A stretch of 64,000 nucleotides of DNA from Rhipicephalus microplus. Taxonomy: Eukaryota > Arthropoda > Arachnida > Ixodida > Ixodidae. A program made the position numbers and the translations under genes. This document shows, piece by piece, positions 43,751-54,665 of this stretch (its first letter is position 1; the number at the start of each line of letters is the position of its first letter). The DNA is taken from positions 99,068,202 through 99,132,201 of the forward strand of contig NC_134701.1 of assembly GCF_043290135.1 (NCBI RefSeq), in the 5' to 3' direction. The notes below the pieces were generated by a model. The model saw only the letters and a list, made by a program, of their open reading frames with translations. It was not told the origin of the DNA and did no database searches.

Positions 43751-45119
43751 ATGTGTACGAAGCGCCCAACCAGTTCTCCGACCACTAAGCTGCGATACCT
43801 TAACATCAAGAAACTTCAGTCGGTCTCTTGACTGGCCAACCTTAGCAGATACCCGGTTACAAAAGCCATTCACATCAGTAGAAGTGGCGCCGATAACGAC
43901 ATTCTTGTGGGGTTTCCAATACATTATAATTTTCGTTTTCTCTTCGTGGTCACGTCACTGATTTTGCCGGAAAAAGGACGAGAGTTTTTTTACTGCATAT
44001 GTGTTAGAATAGCAAAGCGTTGCACAGAGTTAGTAAGCAAGTAGGTCTCTGCAATGCCTCTTGTGGCTGGATAATCTACGACCGCTAACAGGGTTGTCAA
44101 TGTTACATAAGTCTACCGTAACAGGCTCATATCTTCGGATGTGCGGAAGTCTCACCAGCTTCCAAACTGAACCTAAAGGTGTTTTTTTCAGGGGCGGGGA
44201 GGGGGGGTGCAGTCATCACTGATATTGTACACATGCCATTAAATAGCATTGATGCTATCGTCGCAGTGTCCCTGTCAGTTTGTGCTAGAGTTTTTGTGTC
44301 AGGAGTTGCATCAGATGCACAGACACGTGAACGCATGTAGGGCGTTATGGCTCAATAAACAGAGGAAAATCAGGAGAACCAATACAACAGGGACCATAAA
44401 TTTTAAGCCATTTGAGCGCATGCAAAAAGCTTAAAGATTACGTAGACGTCTACAGTAAATTTAAATGTCTGTACATGTGTTTTTACAGTCAGGTGTGATA
44501 GTATTTCGAAACCTGTTGACTCACGTACTAAATATTCCGCGTAACCGTTAAGCACCTATTTGCCAGAGTTTTTTGTTTGCTGTAGAAAGTTAAGTCTTAA
44601 AGTAATCGTTTAAGGAGGTGGGTTTAAAAAAGAGTATAAGTTCGTGCCATTTTTACTGAAAATTGTTTGTTCATTTTGATATTTTAGTGACACTGAGTTT
44701 ACAGGCGTGGTGCAGAAGTATTGTTCTTTGGGAATGAATTTCTTGTAATAGAGGCGCTGGCCCACCAAATTTAGAGGCTATAAAAGCCAGCTCTAGGCTT
44801 TCTGTGTGAGGAGGACACTCAACAAAGAGATTTCGTGAGAGGAAATCTTTACAGTGTATTTTTTCCTTTCTAAAATGTTTTGAAGGCTTGTTCTTGCAAT
44901 CGAGGTCAATCAATAGCAACGACTGACATTATCGACACTTTGTTGAAAGCATATCAAGAACTTTTTGGACATCATACCGCGTCACATTGACGTGCGAAAT
45001 CGACACTTCGTCATTTTCTAACTCACACCTTATTATTTTCAAGAGGAAGTGACTCCACTTGGAATGCGCATGTTTCCAACATTTGTAAGGCATCTTTCTG
45101 CAAGCTGTGTTACCTAAGA
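43751..45119. other. No gene seen
   Basis: No coding domain recognised on either strand. There is a G-rich run near 44190-44207. The minus-strand frame 44671-44919 is A/T-rich and unassigned. Confidence 0.5.
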
Positions 45120-45890
45120 CATAAATTAAAACACTTTCCTCCTATCACTCGCCTAATAGTGTATTATTCATTCATTCGTCCTAAATTACAGTACGCACGT
45201 ATCGTGTGAGACCCTGACATTAAATGCAACCATTACGCTTATAAAAAGTCCAACGTAAAGCAGTACGATTCATTTTTTTCTGAATATCGCTCGGCCAATT
45301 CCCAAGCATTTCTATGCTAGCTAATACCATTCAGACATTAAAATAACGAAAGGAAACCTATAGAAATAAATTCATCTGTTTTCTGAAGAACAAGCATTTT
45401 TTAAAATTAGTCTAGATCTTTTCTTGAAGCCACTTGCAGCTCGACGAACCAGAGAGTGTCATGCTGAATCAATGACGCCGTATCTCTCGAAAACTGACTT
45501 TTTAAATACTCTTTTTCCCTGTAGCATAGCTTATTCAATCAATACTATCCGTAGCCAGTTTATGCAGCACTGATGCTATTGATGCTATTTGTTGTTGAAT
45601 ATCTCCTTTCTCTTTGCGCATGTTTTGTTATCCTGCTAATACAGTATTTGGATTTAGAATATAGTTGTGCTTTCAAATATTTTGTAATTTTTGCTTAAGT
45701 TGTGCGATTCTGCAATATATTTTTTCATCGTGTCAACAAATTGTGTTATTTGTCTAACATAGTTGTTTTCTTCATTTTCTTTCATAATTCTTTCCGTCGT
45801 ACTTTTCTGTCCTTCCTGCTTGAACCCTTGCTGGGTCTACTATTTCTTGCAATTACAGAAATAAATGAATAAATATATAAATAAAAAAAC
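45120..45890 (+). pseudogene. CR1/jockey-type non-LTR relic, RT C-terminal end
   Basis: Broken frames keep the order of the RT C-terminal region seen in the better copies at 51204 and 63175. A decayed ARIV-DP segment near 45190 corresponds to the YACIVWDP block. A basic 'neighbouring' region follows, then AARRTRE near 45445 followed by TPYLSKTDFLNT near 45480. It ends in ATAAATGAATAAATATATAA, a short-repeat 3' tail. Stops occur throughout. Confidence 0.6.
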
Positions 45891-46989
45891 GCAAGGCGTA
45901 CATCCAGAATAGTATGTGTTTGTGTGTTTCTAAAAAGGCAAAAAAAGGTGTTCTATATACAACCCCAATTTTTCTCCTTTATTGCTTGAAATAAAGCCTA
46001 ATAAATAATAAAGACATAATTCACCCACATGAAATCCTCTCACGCCAAAGCAAAATAAAACTAACCTTCTTTTGTTTAAAAAAGGGAAGCCACAATAACT
46101 AGACCACTCATGCGGTACAAAAATCTGGCATTTGCATTAAGACGTGCGAGAGATGAAGCTGCAAAGCTGGATGATTTCGAAGGCAGATCTGGCTGTCTAT
46201 AGGTTGTTCCTACGCATTAGCTAGGTAATGCATGCTGTTTTTAGGATCATTCTATATGATTACCAGATATTAGGATGATGTTACGTTGTTAATACGTCGA
46301 CTTTCAGCGCATAGAGGTTCTGAAGGGTCGCCACAGTTTGTCTTGCACACGACAGGGGTGCCCAAACTTCATAAGGGGACCTCGCGCTGAAAGTGAGCTT
46401 TCGCACCCTGTAGATCAATTAGTACATCGTCGTTGGCGTAGGCCTTCGATTGCTTCGGAGTATTCCAGCCACCGTTGCTTTTCACATTTCCTACATTCTC
46501 TTGTTGTACCTATGCGAAGTCTACGGCTCGCAGCCGTCGCTTCACAGCCACTTGTAGCACAGATTGCTGTTTTTTTTAGTTGACCAATGATGTGCAGTGG
46601 GATTTACCCACTTTCAGTGACACACAATCATTTATGTAGATGATTCATTTCGCGTATGTCCCACGGCACAAACCTACAGGCCTAGCTGAAAAAGAGCTTT
46701 GCTGCTAAAGAACAAGTCACAATTATCAGCTATGAACGACCTACCCGATGAACGCACTGTTGTTTTGAGAAGGAAAACCCAATAAAATTTAAAGTATATT
46801 TAGATGGCTATAATGTCCGACACTCCTTGAACAAAAAAAAACGGGCAATGTCAAAAATACCACACATCTCCCCTTAAGGGAGATGTGTGGGTCCGGCAGC
46901 GGCATGATGTGCAGTCGCTACAGTGTCTTCTGCTTCATTTTGCAGATTGCCGCCCGTCTGGGAAACCACTATCTCCACTTGCATACCAA
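45891..46989. other. No gene seen
   Basis: A short perfect inverted repeat occurs at 46866-46891 (CATCTCCCCTTAAGGGAGATG). No coding domain. Confidence 0.5.
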
Positions 46990-47082
46990 ACCATGTGTTT
47001 TGTTAGTTTAGTGTGTATTCACTGTTATGGACCCACTCCTGCAATGTCTCGAACTGTGAGACAGCAGTATTTGTAAATAAAA
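46990..47082 (+). repeat. 3'-end fragment of the CR1-like family
   Basis: CCACTCCTGCAATGTCTCGA, then GAGACAGCAGTATTTGTAAAT: the same 3' terminus as the element ending at 52256 (CTCCTGCAATGTCCCAGGCA, then GGACAGCAGTACTTGTAAAT). Only the terminal 90 or so bases are present. Confidence 0.65.
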
Positions 47083-48493
47083 GGGCAACCCTTAGCAGTA
47101 TGCGAAGCAGCAAAGGGTTAACTGAAAATTTTGTAGAAAGGTGCCGTTTATTCATCACCGTAAACGTTCGGGGTTGTGTCTCCTACACCATGAATTTCAA
47201 GCTACAAGATCTGCATATTGATAGACTTTACGGACCACAAAAGTCGGCTTGCCGGCGCTCGAGACTCGCTTAAGCTTCGCGAGCTCTCAAGACGGGTCTT
47301 GCATGTGCTGCTCTGCTGCAGCCGCTAGCGGTTTCCACTCATACCAGAGAACGCGCCAAATAGAAGCGAGCACTCCATCGCAGAACCATCTAGTGGGTGC
47401 TCCGAGTATTAGCATGGCTAACACGAGGGACAAGGGACAAGCCTCGACCATAAGCGGCTCCACATCTAAATTATGAAAGGAACTTGAGCTTAGCCTTCCA
47501 AAGTAGAACGCGAGAGAGCAATCAGGCCTCGCGTGCATCGCGTCTCAATTACAACCCATAGTTCAGGTCATGGTGCATGCCTGAACTCATTCGTAAAGAA
47601 TTGGTTTGCGCAGGCAATTACCTTTTTTGAACTATTCTAGGATGCCTATTACAATAGAGTTGCGCAGTATCCACTACGACACTATTGATTTCACGAATCA
47701 GCAAAGGGCCCACTACGCGTAAGTTAGGCAGTACGCCAACTTACACAATTCTTCACTTTGTTGGTGCTTTTGTAGCTAACGGTCAATAAACGTGTCTCAG
47801 TGCTTTGTGATGCGCGGGCCTGTAAAACACATGTTGCGTAATTCACATGAATTCACCCCTAGTGCTCTTCAAGGCTTCTCTTACCCAATACCACCTGCAG
47901 AAACGAGAAGCCTTCGACTAGATAACAATCTCAAATTATCTTTTTTTTGTAAGAGTTTCAAGCATTCATGTGGCTGTGTTGTAGGTCCCTTCTTGTTACG
48001 CAGACAGAGTGCTTTAGATTTTGACTAGGGTTTTTAGGAATAATTATGTTTACGGATTTCTGAATTATTGGTTCCGGACAAGATGATGCTTTTTCCCTAC
48101 CAACCAATGACACCAACGCCGACAGGGGAGCTCTGCGCAATGAGTTCTTCCACGCCACCACGTTAAAACGGCCGCTCGCATTTACTAAGCACCATTTGGT
48201 GGAAATATGGACCAGCTTCATCAGGAAAAGGGGTGATAGGGGTGGTAGAGAAATTGTCAAATGGTTTGATGATCATGTGCTTAGCAGTGCGTTACGCTGA
48301 AAGGTAAAGTTTCTTCTACATATACCCACAAAAATAAATCCGTGCCACCTTTAATATGTACGAACATACATACAATACCTGACTACAGCAGTCTATTTAT
48401 GTCGCTTGAAACGAAGGACATGGTTTTGGTCTCAGCCGGGGCGTTAACATTTTGATGGAGGCTTATTGGCTGTTGTCCAGGTACTATGCGATG
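47083..48493. other. No gene seen
   Basis: Several short frames, no domain recognised. The minus-strand frame at 47958-48260 is unassigned. Confidence 0.45.
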
Positions 48494-48596
48494 TAATTGC
48501 ACGTTAAAGAAACCAAATGATCAAAATTTCCGGAGACCTCCTCTACGGTGCCTCTCATACAGATATCTTCGGTGTGGGGCATAAAACACCAGATAT
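48494..48596 (+). repeat. SINE body fragment
   Basis: TGCACGTTAAAGAAACCAAA, then AATTTCCGGAGACCTCC and GTGCCTCTCATACAGATAT: a diverged copy of the SINE body at 43505-43750, opposite strand. Confidence 0.7.
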
Positions 48597-50259
48597 TCGT
48601 ATTACTTTTTTCTAGCTTGTTTTTGTAATGCCGCCTGTGATTAGCATTGCCTGTAACGTCTCGTCTTACTTGAAAAGTGCACGTTCATATTACATTACAT
48701 CTATAATAGCAATAAAGTTCCTCGACTAAGCAAACTACACTGTATCTTCGCACGGCTGTCACGCTGCATTTTGGCAAGTGGAGAGTGCTGCGAAACGCTT
48801 TGTACAATGAACCATATTGGATGAAATAGCGCGAGTTCAGTTGTTCACTGACATAAGTCTTCACGGGAAGCCCCAAATAGGTGCATAAACCAGACGACAG
48901 AAATATACGTGAGAGGTCAACGAAACCCGTTTTAAAAGGGGATATACTAAAGCAGTCCTCCAACTTGACTCATACGCATGGAAAGAGAAAGATGAGAAAG
49001 AAGGGTATGAACGGGGAAGTAGGGAGGATAAATCGGCTAGCAGCTGTCTACCCAGCGTGAAACGCGCTCAGCTAGAATGAGGAGCTTTAAAAATCCTACT
49101 AAGGCCCTTCGCGTGTGACGCATGACATCAAAAACCTCTACAGCCTCCGTCTCCCCACTCTCCCTCTTTTATAGCATCGCCCTTCGTGCAATTCTTGGGT
49201 GGTCAGCGAAATTGGGCCGGCCATGTCCGTCCTTATCACGCACGCCGAAGCATCTTCTTGAAGGGCTCACGCATTTCGCTCTGCCGGTGAACGAGAAGGT
49301 ACAGCGTTTCACGATCTCACTGCACCTTTGCAGCGAAGCGACGCATTAGATGTTTTCGGGGTGTCTAACTTCACTCCTCTGCGTCATATTCTTGGTTTTG
49401 TGGCACATTGGTGGGTGGTTGACACTGTTCTGTTGTAGCGCGCGCGTTTGTTTTGTATTACACCCGAGAACATGCTTTAGGTTACGGCCTCTTGTGTTAA
49501 CCATGACTAAGTTATCTTCCGTATCAAGTTCAGATGAACGAAATCCACTCAAGAAGACTAAGTTGAACTAACTTTGACTAAATCATAGCTTATAATGCCT
49601 AAGCTTTACGGCTTATGATGTGTATAGTTTGTGTCGCAGCACTGGTGGTCGCACTTTGACGGAGTCAAAATGCTAGTGACCAGTACTGTGTTATTTGTGG
49701 CACGGAGAAAAAATCCAGCTGGTCCAATTATTCTGAGTTCGCCCCTGTGGGATCTCTTCCAATTTATGGTCTTCTACTTTATGCATTTTCAAGCATTTAA
49801 CTCAGCAAGAGAAATGGGCCCTGAATAAAAGATACAGTGAATGAACAATTTTCGTCGTTGCATGAAGAAGGTACTCAGGCCCCCTTAACCAGCGTCGTGC
49901 AAGTTGATTGTTGCTCAACAGTCGCTGTATGTGTAAAGATCAACTTGCCGTGGCTGGTCATCAATTTTTCGTCCTTATTACAGTGCTTGCAGCATTTCCC
50001 CACGACTTCATAGTAGTCCTCAATTTTCTTGCCGCCAGTTCTCTGTTATTGATTGTACTGCCAGTAAGCTCCGTATTGAAGTTTCACAAATCAGTGACGC
50101 CCCATACCAACCTGCGTGTCAAATACAATGCAGCGACTTTTTTTCACCTGACCTCTGAAACTGTGACGTAATTAATTTGTATGCTCACCAGCACTAACAC
50201 ATGGTAAATACTACGCAACGCATCTCACCGACGTACTCCTTGCGCATGGTGTGGCAGTT
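48597..50259. other. No gene seen
   Basis: No coding domain. 48970-49070 contains an AAAG/GGGA-rich stretch and TAGGGAGG, loosely like the 102-bp repeat at 30484 but too diverged to call. Confidence 0.4.
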
Positions 50260-50261
50260 CT

Positions 50262-50604
<343 letters not shown>

Positions 50605-50605
50605 A

Positions 50606-50825
50606 CATGTGGCTTACCGTCCCAAGTCCTTTATGATCACGAGATACGCCGTGTAGAGTGCCCCAAAATATTGATAACCAAGCGTTATTTACCGTGCACC
50701 TGAATCTAAGTACACCTACCTCGACCATTCTCACCTCTATCGAAAATACGGCCACGATGGCCGCGAATCAATTTCCGTAGCCTGCGGATCTTAAGTCGTG
50801 CATCATAACCACGCGGCCCCGGGAG
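50606..50825 (-). repeat. tRNA-derived SINE, diverged
   Basis: Minus-strand sequence parallels the SINE at 43505-43750: GTGGTTATGATGCACGACTT (tRNA part), CTGCGGAGC-like loss, then ATAGAGGTGAGAATGG and GGCACTCTACACGGCGTATC. More decayed than the 43505 copy. Confidence 0.65.
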
Positions 50826-51139
50826 CGTGTTCCGTGTTTATTGCCAGGCCGCAAAGGATTATTTTTTGCGTGTAATAGTGCAGTCCTAGTTTTCTCCGTC
50901 AAAACGGGCCTGGAACACGTTTCCAAGTAGTATTCGAATGGCTTTATTAAAGAAGTTTACCGCCTCACGAATCGACCACAGCCAACTTTTTTTTTTTGTA
51001 GCTTCAGCTGCACTGGCCAAGGTTGAGCTCATTTGCGTGCCTGTGCATGCCCGAGGAAGAGTGACGTCCCGCACACATTTAGCGTGCCGCAGAAAGCCCG
51101 GAAACTCCTGCAGTGACTTAGCACTAGTCATTGCAGTGA

Positions 51140-51203
51140 CGTATCACGTGTCACTAGAATTCCGTGTCATTCCTTTTAATCTTTGCAATGCGCCCGCAAC
51201 ATT
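51140..51203 (+). pseudogene. pol: Gypsy G4 RT fragment left of the CR1 insertion
   Basis: Encodes SLEFRVIPFNLCNAPATL, the conserved block before the RT catalytic box of Ty3/gypsy (compare LPFGLCSAPATFQ in G1 and G2). Its continuation lies at 52257 onward, after a nested CR1-like element. The left boundary of the gypsy relic is near 51140; upstream sequence is not recognisably gypsy. Confidence 0.75.
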
Positions 51204-52256
51204 GAAATCACATGCGCCCACCCCTGTTGAAATCACATCCGGTGTGCCGCAAGGCTCTGTGCTAGGGCCTCTCTTGTTTATTATATTTATTAATGATGTT
51301 GTTAAAGTCATCTCTGGAACCCCTGTAAACATACGTCTGTATGCCGATGATTGTGTACTGTATAACTGCATTACTACCTTTCAAGACCAGTCAGTTCTCA
51401 ACAACGTATTCTCGTTATTCTGTGATTGGAGCTCAACGTGGCAAATGCCCATAAATAACAAGAAAACTGTAGCTATGACTTTCTCAAATAAAAAACAGCC
51501 TCTCAGTTTCAGTTATAACTACAATAGGTCCACCCTAGCACATGTGAGTGAATTCAAATACCTAGGCATCACCTTTACACATGACCTTAAATGGGGCAAA
51601 CATGTTGATCAGATAACTTGTCAAGCTCTAAGGAAACTTGGTTACTTAAAGCGAAGATTGAAAAACTGGACAAAAGATTGTAAGTTAACTGCCTACAAGA
51701 CACTAGTGAGACCGATGCTCGAGTACGCCTCTGTGGTTTGGTCACCTCATCTTGAGCAAGATAAAAACAGGTTTGAATCTGTGCAGAATAAGGCTATACG
51801 GTTCGTTTTTAACCGTTATGATCGGGACTTCTCCCCGTCTTCACATGCTCATTTGTTGTCACTTCATTCACTGGAACACCGCCGTACACGTGAGAATATT
51901 ATCTTGTTGCACAAGATTGTACACAAAATGACCCGCGTTCACGCGCCCTTATCTTTCGCTGATATACCAGTGCGTACAACACGTAGTACAAACGCTTTGA
52001 ACCTTGTACCCTTCAGGTCTCGTTTGGATTGTTTCAAATTCTCTTTTTTTCCGCGTGTGGTGGAAGTTTGGAACAAGCTTGATGGTGCATTGCGTAGACT
52101 GAACACTGCAGAGTTTGGGAAAAATTTTATGTGTTAGTCACATAAATTTGTGTGCACTATTGTTTGTTTTTGTGCTTTCGTTGATTTTTCTTTACCCGCT
52201 CCTGCAATGTCCCAGGCATGGGACAGCAGTACTTGTAAATAAAATAAATAAATAAA
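51204..52256 (+). mobile_element. CR1/jockey-type non-LTR copy, 5'-truncated, inserted in gypsy G4
   Basis: RT from the TSGVPQGSVLGP block (near 51237) through YADD (near 51340), KYLGITFTHDLKWGKHVDQI and LEYASVVWSPH to the basic NRYDRDFSP region and a SFFPRVVEVWNKL end. The stop is at 52135 and the tail is AAATAAAATAAATAAATAA. The RT half is uninterrupted, so this is a fairly young insertion. The endonuclease and 5' RT are missing (5' truncation, usual for target-primed insertion). No RNase H follows. A 12-base direct repeat TTGAAATCACAT (51202-51213, 51227-51238) marks the 5' junction. Confidence 0.88.
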
Positions 52257-54494
52257 TTCGAGCGGATCATGGACAATCTTGAGCGAGGCTTGGAATGGCA
52301 AACATGCCTGTGTTACTTAGATCCCATGATTATATTTTCACCTAATTTTTCATTCCATCTCCACACGCTAGATGAAGTACTGCAGTGCCTACCTGACACC
52401 AGCTTTAAGCTCAACCTCGAGAAATGTGGTTTCGCGTAAGTCCGCTCACCACCCTCGGCAATGTTGTCGTTAAAGGTGATATTTTTTTCTGACACCGCCA
52501 AGCTTTGGGCAGTTGCAGAGTTCCCCAAACCTACATCTCTGAAAAATCTGCGCAGCTTCCTTGGCATCTACTCGTATTTCCACTGCTTGATAAGAAATTT
52601 TTCGAACATCACCGCCTCTTTCACTGAACTTCTATGTAGTTAGCCGAAAAGGCACGCTTCGTCACCCGCCTGTGACGATGCCTTCGAAAGGTTGCCCCGC
52701 CTGTTAACCTCACCACCAATCATGCGTCACTTCGACCCCACTGCTCCAACTGGAGTATACACACTGATGTCAACAGTGTTGGACTCGAACCCGTGCTCGC
52801 GCTGCGCAAATCGAGGTTCCAGGAGTACGTAGTTCCATACGCGAGCCGTACCCTTACCAACGCAGAGAAGAACTATTTTGTGACAGAGAAGGAGTGCCTG
52901 GCAATTATTTGGTCTTTATGTAAAACTACACCCTACCTGTATGGCCACACCTTGGACTTAGTCTCAAATCACTATCCACTTTGTTATCCACGTTGAAGGA
53001 CCCCTCCGGCCGTTCAGCTCACTAGGCTTTGCGATTGCAATTGTTCGACGGGCGTGTTGTCTACAGGTCTGGCCGACGTCACACTGATGACGATGCCCTA
53101 TAGCGTTCACCAGTCATCCGAATGTTCTGCTTGTCTATCTGCTGTGGACAAAACGGTTGCGTTTCTAGCAAACTGCAGCGTGGCCTCTGAGCAATGTAAG
53201 GATGACTGAATCAGTACTCTCGGGCGATTTCTTGTAGACCTGTTTACGTCTTCATCCTCTTGAAGATTTATTCGTAAAGCGGTTCACTTTGAGATCCGCG
53301 GTGGCCTCCTTTATCCCAGGAGTTACATGTCTGAGGGCGGATAGTGGTTACTGGTCATACCTCGCCGTCTTCGTGCTGCAGTATGTCCGGCATTTCACGC
53401 TGATGTTCAGCGCGCTTGTGTGACCGTCTTCAAAACATACGCTCGGCTTTCCTCCCACTTTTATTTGCGAGGCATGTACACCTTTGTGCGCAAGTGCACT
53501 TAGTCATGCCCGCAGTGCCAATGATGCAAAGCTCTCCTTCATCACACCTCTGGCTCCATCCAGCCAATTTCTTGCCAAGCCAGGCCTTTCGACCGCGTTA
53601 GAATTGATCTGAATGAGCCTCTTCTAATCACGGCTTCCGGAAACCGTAGGATAGTTGTAGCTGTCGACTACTTGACACGATGCGCTGAAACAGCTAGTTT
53701 ATCTGCTGCCACAGCACGTAACGTATCATCATTTCTCCAGCGGAACTTCATTCTCCGTCCCAGCAAACCACGTGAATTTCTCAGCGACAGAAGGCAGTGT
53801 TTCTCTCCGAAGTCTTCAACGCACTCCTTACCGAATGCCGTTTGATTCACCGGGCTACCCGCCTACCATTCCCAAACAAATGACTTGACGAAAAAATTTA
53901 ACCGCACCCACAGCGACAGATTATTTAGGTATGTTGTCTCAGACCACTTCGAACGGCACCTCATTCTGCCTTTTGTAACGTACGCTAACAACACTGCTAT
54001 AAGGGCAACTACGGGCTTTTTGCCATTTTTTCTCTTATATGGCCAATACCCTTCCAGCATGTTTGATACCAAGCCACCCTACCACTCAGACTACTGAGAG
54101 TCTACGCCCATCTGTCAAGACGCCCGCCGCGGAGAAGAATGCCGTAATGTCGTCCAGTCGTTCATAACCATCAATCAATAGAGACAAAAATCTCGGCGTG
54201 ACGATCACCACCCGCATCCTAACTTTCTTTCGGACACCTTTGCGTGGCTTTGGATTGCAGGTGTACCTGCGAGCCTTCACTTGAAGCTTCTTTCAAAATA
54301 CCAGGGAACCCACCGCATTGTCTCGGAGACTTAAACTGATATCTACAGGGTTGAACCTGTTGCGTCATCCACAGACTAGCGTTTCCGTGGTCATGAAACC
54401 ATTCACGTACAGTGGTTGAAACCATACTACAACCCGCTCGTACTCTGTTCGCCGTGAGTCGCAAGGATCGTTCTTTTTCTGACGGGGGACGAAT
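52257..54494 (+). pseudogene. pol: Broken pol of gypsy relic G4 (RT rest, RNase H, integrase)
   Basis: Continues the interrupted RT: FERIMDNLERGLEWQTCLCY, then a YLDP box (about 52314) where active enzymes have YLDD. Next is the RT connection with KNLRSFLGIYSYF (near 52541). RNase H follows, with YTDVNSVG near 52754, [10 protein letters not shown] and a VSNHYPLC box in place of FSDHH. Integrase core remnants are AVDYLTRCAE (near 53660), ILRPSKPREFLSD and NNTAIRATTG (near 53990). The C-terminal segment has a KLLSKYQGTHRIV block near 54290 in place of GPY/F. Catalytic residues are lost at several sites, with many stops. Confidence 0.8.
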
Positions 54495-54665
54495 TGTAGT
54501 GAAGAGAATGCCCACTACTGCAGCGACATCGACCCGATGGCACGAGGCGTGAGCAAAGAAAACCTGTTAGTTGCTGCGACACTGCCCGCATACCTGGCCA
54601 GCTCTTGCTGCTTCTGTCCCGATGCCGCTACCGCTTTTCACCTTGCATTTACATTAAATCTAACA
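54495..54665 (+). repeat. Possible 3' LTR of gypsy G4
   Basis: Purine-rich GACGGGGGACGAAT (54481-54494) is followed by sequence beginning TGTAGTG and ending TAACA at 54665, a plausible polypurine tract plus TG...CA LTR of 171 bp. There is no partner LTR in the window to confirm it. Confidence 0.35.

Noticed and set aside
46866..46891. Short perfect inverted repeat as a transcription terminator
   Set aside because: Bacterial-type terminators do not apply here; a 20-base palindrome in this much A/T-rich sequence carries little weight alone.
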